Assembly (NCBI GenBank): GCA_963844055.1 | Contig: CAWJMN010000002.1 | Span: 2,285,369-2,349,368 of the forward strand | Length of the DNA stretch: 64,000 bases | Origin: CAWJMN01 sp963844055 | GTDB lineage: Bacteria; Planctomycetota; Planctomycetia; Pirellulales; Pirellulaceae | Reading direction: 5' to 3' | Shown: positions 1 through 7,935 of the stretch, piece by piece | Position numbering within the stretch: position 1 is the first letter of the stretch | Layout: every line of letters begins with the position of its first letter | Made by a program: the position numbers and the translations under genes | The notes under the pieces: model-generated | Database searches by the model: none | Told to the model about the DNA's origin: nothing | What the model saw: the letters and a program-made list of their open reading frames with translations, nothing else

Positions 1-118
1 CGCTGAGTAGTTCCAGCATGGTGGGTCTTCGCCTGCGGCTTGACGCCACCCTACGGGAGCGAAGGAACGCAAGAGGTTGAGGGGCCCAAGGGCGGTGACG
101 CTGGGGCAAGGCCAGGTT
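1..118. repeat. Truncated interspersed repeat at window edge
   Basis: Positions about 75-118 match the right end of family B repeats seen at 4635-5006 and 7590-7914 (shared run ending in GGCTGGGGCAA). Positions about 18-55 match a short motif near 61893-61922 (TCGCC, then GGCTTAACGCCATCCTACC or a close variant). No gene is supported here. Confidence 0.5.
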
Positions 119-120
119 GT

Positions 121-531
121 CTAATTCAAAAAAGCCTCCACAACCTGACGAACATTCGATGCCTTTTCGATCTTCGCTTCCAATTCATTGAGGATGCCCA
201 TGGACACATAAGCGTCAGGATACAACCGGAGGAACTCCTGTACACGATCTTTCGTTGTGGCAAGGTCATACTCACACAATCTCTCCACGTCATCGAATTC
301 CACTTCGACCATTCCGCCGAAAATTCTGGCTAGTACAGACTGTTTCACAATGCGAGCACTTCGTATCACTGCACATGCTCCTGCGCAATCCACGACTTCT
401 AGATCACTGAACCAGCCCATATCGTACTCGCGTTTCATAACTCGTCGGACGTTGTCATAGTGCGAGTAGAGCATCACGCCATTCGGCGTAAATGCAAGAA
501 TCGGATACGCAAGTGACTCAATAGGATTCAT
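121..531 (-). CDS. Hypothetical protein, first gene of accessory island
   Basis: A 136-residue soluble protein that I do not recognise. The reading frame stays open up to 642, but that extension is translated from the repeat element that begins at 561, so the start is placed at the ATG at 531 (MNPIESLAYP). No clear Shine-Dalgarno sequence precedes it. The protein is acidic in its second half (VEVEFDDVERLCEYD) and has no signal peptide or membrane segment. Size, orientation and position match the neighbouring small genes, several of which resemble immunity proteins of polymorphic toxin systems. A similar role here is inference from context only. Confidence 0.6.
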   Translation of the reverse strand: MNPIESLAYPILAFTPNGVMLYSHYDNVRRVMKREYDMGWFSDLEVVDCAGACAVIRSARIVKQSVLARIFGGMVEVEFDDVERLCEYDLATTKDRVQEFLRLYPDAYVSMGILNELEAKIEKASNVRQVVEAFLN

Positions 532-560
532 GCTATTCACTGAAATAGTAGTACACTGAA

Positions 561-804
561 GGGTGCCACTGCTGGCTTGCCAGCAGTGCGGTTGTTGCCG
601 GTGCCTTCCTGTTAGTAATCGAACACCGAAAACTTCCGACAAACAGTTCTTCTCACCTATCTTAGGTCAACAAGGGTGTCTGGCAGGAGCATGAGAACGT
701 CAATTCCTGAAGCTTCACCCCTTTGTCATCCTGCTCCGGAAAGGCCTTTCGATTCTCGCCCCGGTTGAAACGCCCACACTGCTGGCAAGCCAGCAGTGGC
801 ACCC
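561..804. repeat. Family A repeat, copy 1 (REPIN-like, 244 bp)
   Basis: The ends are inverted: GGGTGCCACTG at left, CAGTGGCACCC at right. Just inside each end lies a perfect hairpin with 10-bp arms (CACTGCTGGC) and a 2-base loop (567-588 and 777-798). The interior shares CTTCCTGTTAGTAA, TCTTAGGTCAACAAGG and GCAGGAGCA with copies at 1571, 3378 and 6902. It lies between two minus-strand genes and has no coding capacity. The paired palindromes in inverted orientation resemble REPIN or MITE elements. Confidence 0.85.
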
Positions 805-882
805 GGCGACCTTGTCCAAATTTTTTCGACAAGTTGTGCATTGGTTCTTGTTACTGCACTACTTGGGGCAAGACGTCAACGG

Positions 883-1512
883 CTATGAGCCGAAACGTCG
901 AATTGGTGCCCCTTCGTCTTTGCCCGCAACTTGGTTTGACAGTTGACCGAGTACGCCCAAGTGGAGCGATGGTGATTCGATTTTTAAATTTGTTTCGGCG
1001 TATTCACCATTGGTAAGGAGTGGCAATTCAAATGCGAGATGCTCGGTTTCTAGCGGTAAGAGTCCTCGTTTAGCAGCTCTCACCGCTAGGTCATGGTCAT
1101 ACGCAGTTGGCGACGTGACCAATACCTTCTGGACCAAAAACTCTTCAAGTGTGCCAGGCGAAAGCCCTATACGCTCCGCTCCTTCGCAAAAAAACTTTAT
1201 AAAGGCACCCGTGTTTCCACGATCAAGTTCGTAACCATACTGGTCGCCGAATACGTCCTCGGCAACTATGAGTACATCGGCCAAAAGGTGACCGTAAGCG
1301 TTTCGCCACGGCGCCTGATTCCACTCGAAGACAGAGGGAAGCTGACCAGTTTGGCGAGTTCCAAAAAGTCGAAACCGCCGGTCTTTTGTAATGAACCCGT
1401 CCACAACTCGAAGGACTTTCAGGTAATCCATAGGGAGAATTCCCCGAATTTCCAACGACACTCCGGCTCTTGCATCATATGCGAACTCTTCAACGAGACC
1501 TCTGGTAAGCAT
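883..1512 (-). CDS. SUKH (SMI1/KNR4)-like putative immunity protein
   Basis: About 209 residues and soluble. The segment VFGDQYGYELDRGNTGAF followed by a Phe-rich strand and a C-terminal SPGTLEEFL helix resembles the core of SMI1/KNR4 (SUKH) proteins, which commonly act as immunity proteins to contact-dependent and polymorphic toxins. Two ATGs are possible. The second (1512, MLTRGLVEEF) is preferred because a GAGAGG sits about 10 nt upstream, while it is only 1 nt from the ATG at 1521. Family A repeats lie on both sides. No cognate toxin is visible. The family call rests on pattern recognition only. Confidence 0.6.
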   Translation of the reverse strand: MLTRGLVEEFAYDARAGVSLEIRGILPMDYLKVLRVVDGFITKDRRFRLFGTRQTGQLPSVFEWNQAPWRNAYGHLLADVLIVAEDVFGDQYGYELDRGNTGAFIKFFCEGAERIGLSPGTLEEFLVQKVLVTSPTAYDHDLAVRAAKRGLLPLETEHLAFELPLLTNGEYAETNLKIESPSLHLGVLGQLSNQVAGKDEGAPIRRFGS

Positions 1513-1570
1513 CGGCGTCATCCCTCTCTAAATTTTCGTATCTGCGTGCCGTCAGGGTTGCTCAAACGCC

Positions 1571-1814
1571 GTGTGCCACTGCTGGCTTGCCGGCAGTGCG
1601 GTAATCGCCGGTGCGTTCCTGTTAGTAGCGGAACGCCGAAAACTCCCGACAAGCATTTCTTGCCAAATATCTTAGGTCAACAAGGGTATCCGACACGAGC
1701 ACAAGAACGTCAAATCCTGAAGCATCATCCCCTCGTCACCTCACTCCGGCAAGGCCTTTCTATTCACCGTCGCTGGCAACGTACTGACTGCTGACCAAGC
1801 CAGCAGTGGCACCC
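1571..1814. repeat. Family A repeat, copy 2 (244 bp)
   Basis: Same length and organisation as copy 1. The left hairpin has a G for A change in one arm (GCCGGCAG), and the right arm is interrupted (GACTGCTGACCAAGCCAGCAG), so both hairpins are weakened. It separates the SUKH-like gene from the gene starting at 2253. Confidence 0.85.
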
Positions 1815-1857
1815 GGCGTACCATTCTTTTTCGGTCACATGGTTCGTCGAGTTCGAT

Positions 1858-2253
1858 TCAGCTTGGAAGCGTTGATGCAAGCAATTTCAAGCGGTCAAGA
1901 GCATCGTGATATTCTGCTGGTACAAGGTCGTACGCGTCATTTGATACAGGCAGAACAGTCAACGAAATCCCGAAACGCTCCGCAAGACGCTTAAGGCGAT
2001 CAGGTGAGAGCATCTTTCGATACATGGATTGAACATCTGCGGACTTACCGCTGACTTTCCTTTGGAACTCTGGTGACTTCTCGTAGTCAAAACCTTTCAA
2101 TAGTTGCTCGACTAATTCCGCCATCGCCAACACCGCTGATCGATGTTCGGCATTGCATGCACTTGAAAGAACTGCATCGCTCGACACGATGTCCAAATCG
2201 CCAACCTCCTTGAGGCCTACAAGCATCTTGAGAACATCGCCAGCTTTGAGCAT
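1858..2253 (-). CDS. Hypothetical protein
   Basis: 131 residues, predicted mostly helical, no signal peptide. The start is placed at the ATG at 2253 (MLKAGDVLKMLVGL) because an AAGGAG lies 6 nt upstream, a better signal than for the ATG at 2277. The sequence has a helical N-terminal part (LAMAELVEQLLKGF) and a C-terminal YHDALDRLKLLAS. I do not recognise the family. It lies in the minus-strand island with genes at 2484-2801 and 2877-3290 and no repeat between them, so the three may be one transcription unit. Confidence 0.65.
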   Translation of the reverse strand: MLKAGDVLKMLVGLKEVGDLDIVSSDAVLSSACNAEHRSAVLAMAELVEQLLKGFDYEKSPEFQRKVSGKSADVQSMYRKMLSPDRLKRLAERFGISLTVLPVSNDAYDLVPAEYHDALDRLKLLASTLPS

Positions 2254-2483
2254 CAAAAGCTCCTTAGTATGGATCATAGTAAATGAACCTTATGTCGTTC
2301 GTGATTCCAAAGCGTCTGAAATCATCTACTTGCGGGCTAATCCGCTTCAAGCCGGGAACTTCGGCGACGTCCCATAAGTTACGGCGGGCAAATCGGTGTG
2401 GGTCTCATTGGAAAATCTCTCTCGCGCTCGCCTATGCACCCAGCGAAAACCTTCCGGTGGCTTTGTGCCATCGGGCTTCATCT

Positions 2484-2801
2484 CTACGTGTTCAACTTCG
2501 CGTAGCGTTCTTCAATACTAACTATACGATCCCGTGTCACAGCATCCAAAGCCATTTGCTCCCCTTCATCAATCACGTATCGCATGAATTGACACGACCG
2601 ACGTCCAATTGGTCTGCCGTTACGGTCGCGCAACTCCCGATCAATAAGTTCAAGCGCCGAAACCGCCGCTGTGAGATCGCGAACTAGCAATATTGAAGAC
2701 TTTGCAGAAGTCGCATCGTTTAACGCGATCTTACATTCTTCCAAAAGCGATCTTACTTCGAGCTCAAACGAAGACTGCTGTCTACCGGTCGTACTCATCA
2801 T
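2484..2801 (-). CDS. Hypothetical protein
   Basis: 105 residues, helical (SLLEECKIALNDA, VSALELIDRELRDRNG), no export signal. Tandem ATGs occur at 2801 and 2798, preceded by AGGGG at 5 or 8 nt, so the start is certain to within one codon. The family is not recognised. It sits 75 nt downstream of the gene at 2877-3290 on the same strand, consistent with co-transcription in the accessory island. Confidence 0.65.
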   Translation of the reverse strand: MMSTTGRQQSSFELEVRSLLEECKIALNDATSAKSSILLVRDLTAAVSALELIDRELRDRNGRPIGRRSCQFMRYVIDEGEQMALDAVTRDRIVSIEERYAKLNT

Positions 2802-2876
2802 CTTGGCCCCTGTGTAGCAACCGTGTCGGACTTAAAACACTGCGAGACGGAATAAGCATTGGCGGCACCCGACGAA

Positions 2877-3290
2877 CTACTTGTGAATTGCAACGAAGTT
2901 ACGAGCTTCCTCACGTAAGTCTGCGTCCAAATCCGACCGTTCAGCAACTTGCATCAGCAGCGCAAGGAATCTACTGGAGTTTACGTCTTTTGCATTTACA
3001 ATTCGATTGGCAAGCCAAATCGTCAGCGATGTAGGCAAACGCCGCAAGGAAACAAAAAGCTCATCTTCGTAGCCTTTGCGATAAAAACGCTCGGCCACGT
3101 GCGCAAGAGGGCCAGGCATGCCGAAGTCTTCATGTGGAAATCTTTCAAACAGCGACAGAATGGCAGAAACAAGCTTCGCCCCTTCTGGGTGCTGTTCGAT
3201 TTCGGTTGCTAATCGGTTGAGCCTAAAATCCGCGTTGCGATCGAAGTCAAATGATTCCAATTCCGCCGCAATATCCCCTGCCTCTCTCAT
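2877..3290 (-). CDS. Hypothetical immunity-like protein
   Basis: 137 residues from the ATG at 3290 (MREAGDIAAEL), chosen because GGAG lies 8 nt upstream; a TTG at 3314 would extend it by 8 residues. The central pattern (FGMPGPLAHVAERFY, then GYEDELFVSLRRLPT, then LANRIVNAK) matches, from memory, a recurring small family found beside polymorphic toxin or contact-dependent inhibition loci, and the helical periodicity suggests a HEAT-like fold. There is no signal peptide. An immunity role is inferred from this resemblance and from the surrounding genes. No toxin is adjacent. Confidence 0.65.
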   Translation of the reverse strand: MREAGDIAAELESFDFDRNADFRLNRLATEIEQHPEGAKLVSAILSLFERFPHEDFGMPGPLAHVAERFYRKGYEDELFVSLRRLPTSLTIWLANRIVNAKDVNSSRFLALLMQVAERSDLDADLREEARNFVAIHK

Positions 3291-3377
3291 CGCCCATTCT
3301 CCGATGCGTGCCAAAGTGCTTTCACTGTAAGGCGGTTTACTCGTGTGCGACTGAACCCTTGCTCAAGCATGACCGCC

Positions 3378-3619
3378 GTGTGCCACTGCTGGCTTGCCAG
3401 CAGTGCGGTAATCGCCGGTGACTTCCTGTTAGTAACGGAAAGTCGAAACTCCCGACAAGCAGTGCTTCCCACCTATCTTAGGTCAACAAGGGGGGCTGGC
3501 AGGAGCACGAGGCCGTCAATTCCTGTAGCTTCACCCCTTCGTCATCTTGCTACGGCAAGGTCTTTCTTTTCACCGCCGCTGGCAACATCCTCACTGCTGG
3601 CAAGCCAGCAGTGGCACCC
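3378..3619. repeat. Family A repeat, copy 3 (242 bp)
   Basis: Perfect 10-bp hairpins with 2-base loops at both ends in inverted orientation, and the same interior as copies 1, 2 and 4, with a few substitutions and a two-base length difference. It lies between the genes at 2877-3290 and 3662-4186. Confidence 0.85.
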
Positions 3620-3661
3620 GACGACCACTCTCCTTCGGCAACGTCCATTGTCCCGGGGGTG

Positions 3662-4186
3662 TCACCAAGTGCGCGAGTAGCAGAATTCGCCAGCATCGTT
3701 CCACGATTCACAATATCCCATTTGGTCCAGCGTTTTCCCACCTTCAGAAAAATAGGAGTCAAACAACTCTAATCCTTTTGACGCACCGAAATGGCGAACA
3801 TCCTTGTAAAAGCCTTGCAAGCTTGATGACAACTTCCGCGCAGCATGGTCCAACAGCGTCAACTTAATCAGAGATTCGCGGTAGTCTTCTTTGAGATTCT
3901 CCATTAGCAAAGCGGCTAATCCTATTCGTAGACGTTCCGCATTGCCTTCGCGAACCGCCCATGTCGCTGCGCCTTCCGCTGCGCCCAACAACAGCCCACA
4001 GCTTTCACGTGACATAGAATCGCGAATAGCCTCTCGATCAGACTCCGATGCTAATTCAAATTTCACTAGAAGTTCACTCAGCAACTGATCGTAGGCCGAT
4101 ACTGCGCCGCGTATGTCTCCACCGGCTCGATGCCTGCGTTGAGCCGCCCGAATCATCTTCAAATATTGGTCAACAAGATTCTCCAC
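3662..4186 (-). CDS. Hypothetical protein
   Basis: 174 residues, strongly helical, no signal peptide. A GTG at 4186 (read VENLVDQYLKMIR) preceded by AGAGG at 6 nt is the most plausible start; a TTG at 4192 is the alternative. A glycine/alanine-rich stretch (GLLLGAAEGAATWAV) occurs mid-protein, and the C-terminal half carries KDVRHFGASKGLELFDSYF. I do not recognise the family. The gene is 60 nt downstream of the Imm22-like gene on the same strand, so the pair may form an operon of immunity-type genes. Confidence 0.6.
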   Translation of the reverse strand: MENLVDQYLKMIRAAQRRHRAGGDIRGAVSAYDQLLSELLVKFELASESDREAIRDSMSRESCGLLLGAAEGAATWAVREGNAERLRIGLAALLMENLKEDYRESLIKLTLLDHAARKLSSSLQGFYKDVRHFGASKGLELFDSYFSEGGKTLDQMGYCESWNDAGEFCYSRTW

Positions 4187-4257
4187 GATCAACCTCTGGG
4201 TACCATTACCATTCGCCCACCATGCAGAACTTTCTGCAAATACCCGGCGCAGTCGTT

Positions 4258-4602
4258 CTACTCATGCCAATTGAACTTCCCGATGAATTTTGGTTCGTCT
4301 GGCAAATCAGTCAATCCGACAGCTTCAGGGTCGTAGTCAAAATCGTACTGCGCCATCACCCAAAGAGCCGAAGATACACTTAGTTGACTTGCAGCATTGA
4401 TGGCAGCCTCGCGGAACGACGCAGAATACGACAGTTGCGAGATCAAGCCAGCGATAGGTATGACCGATTCCTCAACAACACACTCTTGGTTGTCGGGGTC
4501 GTAATAGTCAACACCATACTGATCCTTAAGGAAATTGGAACCTTTTGCGACTCTCACTTGGCCAACCCACAATGAAACAATGCCGTCTTCTTCGAAATAC
4601 AT
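4258..4602 (-). CDS. Imm22-like immunity protein
   Basis: 114 residues. The N-terminal GIVSLWVGQV strand followed by an acidic loop (DYYDPDNQE) resembles the immunity protein 22 family, whose members open with a VSxWxG strand and protect against polymorphic toxins. AGGG lies 5 nt before the ATG at 4602. No signal peptide, so it should be cytoplasmic. It lies at the head of a two-gene minus-strand set with 3662-4186, directly downstream of a family B repeat. The absence of a nearby toxin suggests an orphan or acquired immunity gene. Family membership is by motif memory only. Confidence 0.6.
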   Translation of the reverse strand: MYFEEDGIVSLWVGQVRVAKGSNFLKDQYGVDYYDPDNQECVVEESVIPIAGLISQLSYSASFREAAINAASQLSVSSALWVMAQYDFDYDPEAVGLTDLPDEPKFIGKFNWHE

Positions 4603-4634
4603 CTCATCCCTAGTCTAATTATCATTGTAAAGCC

Positions 4635-5006
4635 GTGTGACACTGCTGGCTTGCCAGCAGTGCGGTTGTTGCTGACTTGCGTGGCGCGCGCTGGAGGTTT
4701 CCGCCGATGAGCGTGATCCTCCGCCACCTTCAAACGTTCGTGATTATATCTTGCCATATCGAAAAAATAGAGGCAGTGAAGTGGTGAGCCGTACATTCGT
4801 CAAACCTGTCGGCGCTGACCTACTAGACCAACTACCTTAATTTGTCATGGCCGAGTTGATCCAACGTGGTTTGTGAAACACGGGGGGATGGCCGTCGCTG
4901 ACGCTTCCGGCTCTGAAAATGCCTGACAAGAAGACGATTGCGGAACAATGAAGGCAAAGAAGTTGAGATGCTCAAGGGCGATGAGGCTGGGGCAACGCGG
5001 AGGGGG
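4635..5006. repeat. Family B repeat, copy 1
   Basis: It begins with the same hairpin as family A (10-bp arms) but continues differently: GATTATATCTTGCC, TCGAAAAAATAGAGGCAGTG, then ACACGGGGGGATGGCCGTCG, CTTCCGGCTCTGAAAATGCC and an end at GGCTGGGGCAACGC. Nearly the whole element recurs at 7590-7914, and parts recur at 33524-33650 and, inverted, near 32745-32785. Short frames inside it are repeat-derived, not genes. The rest of the gap to 5155 shows nothing further. Confidence 0.75.
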
Positions 5007-5155
5007 CTATGGTGACGAAATTTGACGTGCCCGATGGTGCCAAGGTATCTTAGCCTAGAAGATGAGTTGTTTATCAATCGCATTTTCCATTGTCGGAAGG
5101 CGATAATGCGGGAACTGTCCCCCTTCCATGAGCAAACGATGAGGGGAGTAATGTT

Positions 5156-5932
5156 ATGGCTTTCCCTGTAGATAAAATGTTAGCGAGACGAAGGGCGCTT
5201 GCTTCCATTAGCTTCGCACTGGGGGCGAGTGCCCTGGCCTCCAGTTCGGGCCAAGGGAATGAGGCCCGTCCACCGAAGCAAAGCAAGCTTTCGTTTTTAA
5301 TTGAGAGCTTGATTTCCCCCAATGAGAAACCAGATTCACCTATGCTGTTTCGGCCCGGCCCCAATTACGACCGGAAGGCTCAATCCGTTGTCTATTTAGC
5401 AGCCAACCAACTACTAAGGGAAGACGCTGAAGGGATTCGGGCTTTACTCGCAACGAAAGACGATGAACGATATTCATTCACCTACCTTACGCCTAATAGC
5501 TATTCGGATAGGTCTGTCAGTGGCGCCGTTGGGGAAATCCTTTTTCGGATGGTGACTTTTGGTGACATCGTCACCAACTTTTGGTTGATTCGCCCTAACT
5601 GGATCGGCGCTCTGCCGTTGAAGGAATGGATCGCAAAACAGGATTTTGATTCATTGATAAAATTACAACGCCTGGCAATTGAGGCGCAGATAAAGGCGGC
5701 CGAAGCAAAAGTGTATGACGGCAAAACTCGATGGCAATTCAGCCGCTATGCAGAAGTCATGTCCGAAAAAGAATTTATAGATTGCAGGTCGCAGTTGCTG
5801 AAACAGCTTCAGGCCGTTCAGAAAAGGTTGCAATGCACCGATGACCCGATCGTCTTTCCGTCTATAGATCGTAGGGATGCAAAATTTGTCGGTGGTGAAT
5901 GGGAACCAAGTGAGCTTTCCGCCGGGGCGTAG
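5156..5932 (+). CDS. Hypothetical exported protein
   Basis: 258 residues, the only plus-strand gene in the island. An AGGGGAG motif lies about 9 nt before the ATG. The N-terminus (KMLARRRALASISFALGASA) has positive charges followed by a short hydrophobic Ala/Ser stretch, so it may be exported, though the hydrophobic core is weak. The remainder is soluble, with a run of helices (LIKLQRLAIEAQIKAAEAK). I recognise no domain. It may be cargo of the accessory island, and its strand suggests separate regulation from the surrounding immunity-like genes. Confidence 0.65.
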   Translation: MAFPVDKMLARRRALASISFALGASALASSSGQGNEARPPKQSKLSFLIESLISPNEKPDSPMLFRPGPNYDRKAQSVVYLAANQLLREDAEGIRALLATKDDERYSFTYLTPNSYSDRSVSGAVGEILFRMVTFGDIVTNFWLIRPNWIGALPLKEWIAKQDFDSLIKLQRLAIEAQIKAAEAKVYDGKTRWQFSRYAEVMSEKEFIDCRSQLLKQLQAVQKRLQCTDDPIVFPSIDRRDAKFVGGEWEPSELSAGA

Positions 5933-6019
5933 AATTCTTGCTGCGATCCAACGGCTGTGGGCCTTTGGGGATTGCCGGGTGCCACTACTTCGGTCACGTT
6001 CACTGTCTGGCGGCCTCAA

Positions 6020-6280
6020 TTAACGAAGCGGACCGGATACAAGGTGCTTCGACTTCTTACATGCGAAGCCTCGCTCCTTTTCATAGTGCGGATCGGTTGA
6101 TTCCCACGAGTACACAGACTCGCTTAGAACCAATTGCGTCGCTTCGTGAATATGCAGCGGCATCTTGAATACAACACCCAACGGCGATTCGGTTCCCGCT
6201 GGCTCGTCGATCCGGGCTATCTCATTACCAAGTTGAAGCTCTAGGTCTACGATTGGTTGCAATGTTGTTGAAATTTTCAT
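6020..6280 (-). CDS. Small hypothetical protein of the island
   Basis: 86 residues, soluble. The ATG at 6280 (MKISTTLQPIVDLEL) follows GAGG at 8 nt. The central IDEPAGTESPLGVVF and the C-terminal CKKSKHLVSGPLR are distinctive and, from memory, resemble a small family of unknown function found in island contexts. No toxin, DNA-binding or membrane feature is visible. It is transcribed in the same direction as the gene at 6456-6830, with a 175-nt gap between them. Function unknown. Confidence 0.6.
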   Translation of the reverse strand: MKISTTLQPIVDLELQLGNEIARIDEPAGTESPLGVVFKMPLHIHEATQLVLSESVYSWESTDPHYEKERGFACKKSKHLVSGPLR

Positions 6281-6455
6281 TTTGCTTACCTCGATAGATT
6301 GAACGTGCGAATTGGTTCAAGGCTGTTTGAGAAGTTCTGAATGTGGAATTGCACCAGGTGCCACTACTGCAAAGATAAGAATCAAACATCTCTTAGCGAT
6401 TCCCTTGACAGGCAATGTGGTCGCCGGGCCAGTGAATGAAAGAATGCCTGCTTGT

Positions 6456-6830
6456 TCATTGAAGCCCTCGAATTGCAGCCTCGAACTCATCTATTGAAAG
6501 TTCGCTCACGCAATCAAACACTTCTGGGAACGGACAACCTACAAATGACTCTTCAAATTCCAGCAACGACTCAATTTCATTATCAGCAATTCCATCGCTT
6601 GCATGAACTTTGCTGTACCACTCTGGGTTCAGCGACAGCTTGCCGCCTAGGTCAAACAGAATTCCAGCTTTCCGTGCCTTGGCAAAACAACTTGCCACCT
6701 CATCATACGTTGGCGTTGCAACTCGATTAATAAACATGAACCAGCGAATGATCATTGATAAGTCAGATGCTTGCCTTGGAAACGAATAGAGAATCTCAGC
6801 ATCTCTCGTGTTGAATTGCACGGCTCGCAT
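6456..6830 (-). CDS. Hypothetical immunity-like protein
   Basis: 124 residues from the ATG at 6830 (MRAVQFNTRDAEIL), which has GGAG 6 nt upstream; upstream ATGs at 6842 and 6836 are alternatives. The pattern of a helical N-terminus, an IRWFMFINRVATPTYDEV segment and KARKAGILFDLGGKL resembles a small winged-helix-like family often seen near immunity genes. No export signal. The location between family B and family A repeats fits the rest of the island. Function is inferred only loosely. Confidence 0.6.
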   Translation of the reverse strand: MRAVQFNTRDAEILYSFPRQASDLSMIIRWFMFINRVATPTYDEVASCFAKARKAGILFDLGGKLSLNPEWYSKVHASDGIADNEIESLLEFEESFVGCPFPEVFDCVSELSIDEFEAAIRGLQ

Positions 6831-6901
6831 AGTCATCTCCATTTTGGCATTTTCATGACTTCGTCTACCCGTGAAGCTGGGATGTCATCCCATTTCACGC
6901 C

Positions 6902-7145
6902 GTGTGCCACTGCTGGCTTGCCAGCAGTGCGGTAATCGCCGGTGCCTTCCTGTTAGTAACAGAACGTCGAAAACTCCCGACAAGCAGTGCTTCCCACCTA
7001 TCTTAGGTCAACAAGGGGGGCTGGCAGGAGCACGAGAACGTCAATTCCTAAAGCATCATCCCCTCGTCATCTTGCTCCGGAAAGGTCTTTCGATTCTCGC
7101 CCCGGTGGAAACGCCCACACTTCTGGCAAGCCAGAAGTGGCACCC
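6902..7145. repeat. Family A repeat, copy 4 (244 bp)
   Basis: The left hairpin is intact (10-bp arms, TT loop). The right hairpin carries compensating changes in both arms (ACTTCTGGC pairing with GCCAGAAGT), so base pairing is preserved. It is the same length as copies 1 and 2. The compensatory change suggests the hairpin structure itself is, or was, under selection. Confidence 0.85.
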
Positions 7146-7157
7146 GGCGAGGCTACA

Positions 7158-7502
7158 CTAGGTAGTATTCATTGGCTCGTCACCTAGCTCTTTGAGTTTT
7201 GTCGCTGCAAGTTCCCATACGTTTTCGGGGGCGTCTTCGCCGAGATCGATGGGTGTGGCATCTAGCGTGCATCCCTCGCAGTACGACTGTAGCTCGCTTC
7301 GCTTGCAATCTTGGCTTGAGCAGAATTTGAGGCATTGGATGATTGTGCCCCTTTCCAAAGCAGGATGATACGAAGTGGCTTCTGAGAAAGTGACGCCCCC
7401 ATAGGTCAATGCGTACACAACATCTGCAATGGTTAATCTGGTTCCACCAATGCACGGTGCACCAGAGCGTACTGCTTTGTCTTGATGTATCGTCATAGTC
7501 AT
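7158..7502 (-). CDS. DUF433 domain protein
   Basis: 114 residues from the ATG at 7502, which has GGAGG 9 nt upstream; the longer frame to 7751 is repeat-derived. The segment SGAPCIGGTRLTIADVV with YHPALERGTIIQCLKFC matches the DUF433 winged-helix pattern (GxPxIxGTR followed by a YPxL turn). DUF433 proteins often serve as the antitoxin or DNA-binding partner of PIN-like (DUF5615) toxins. No such partner gene is adjacent. The C-terminal part adds four cysteines (CSSQDCKRSELQSYCEGC), possibly a metal site, which is unusual for the family. Confidence 0.7.
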   Translation of the reverse strand: MTMTIHQDKAVRSGAPCIGGTRLTIADVVYALTYGGVTFSEATSYHPALERGTIIQCLKFCSSQDCKRSELQSYCEGCTLDATPIDLGEDAPENVWELAATKLKELGDEPMNTT

Positions 7503-7589
7503 AGTTATGAACCTCCAAGCAGTCGTTTCAGCAGCTTTAGGTTGAGTCCTAATGCAGGCACATGCTTCATCGGTCCTCACTAACTCGCC

Positions 7590-7914
7590 GGGTGCCACTG
7601 CTGGCTTGCCAGCAGTGCGGTTGTTGCTGACTTGGGTGGCACGCCCTGGAGGCTCCTGCCGAAGGGCGTGGTTCCCCGCCAAATCCAAGCTTTCGTGATT
7701 ATATCTTGCCGTATCGAAAAAATAGAGGCAGTGAAGTAGTGAGCCGCACATTCGTCGTGGGCGAGCAGAACCAGCGTAGTTTTAAAACACGGGGGGAGGG
7801 CCGTCGCTGACGCTTCCGGCTCTGAAAATGCCTGACAAGAAGACGATTGCGGAACGATAAAGGCAAAGAAGTTGAGATGCTCAACGGCGATGAGGCTGGG
7901 GCAACGCCGAGGGG
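7590..7914. repeat. Family B repeat, copy 2
   Basis: Same order of blocks as the copy at 4635: terminal hairpin, GATTATATCTTGCC, TCGAAAAAATAGAGGCAGTG, ACGCTTCCGGCTCTGAAAAT, ending in GGCTGGGGCAACGCCGAGGGG. It lacks an internal segment present in copy 1. It marks the right border of the accessory island; the M81 gene ends 22 nt further on. Confidence 0.75.
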
Positions 7915-7935
7915 ATCGTCAGGATCAATCCAAGT

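Noticed and set aside
4554..4796. Small frames inside family B repeats (HCLYFFD...RYNHE)
   Set aside because: They recur in both family B copies and include the hairpin sequence; they reflect the repeat, not conserved proteins with start signals.
561..7145. Integron-like attC sites between small gene cassettes
   Set aside because: The repeats do not show the paired GTTRRRY and RYYYAAC core sites at their ends, and no tyrosine integrase is present in the window.
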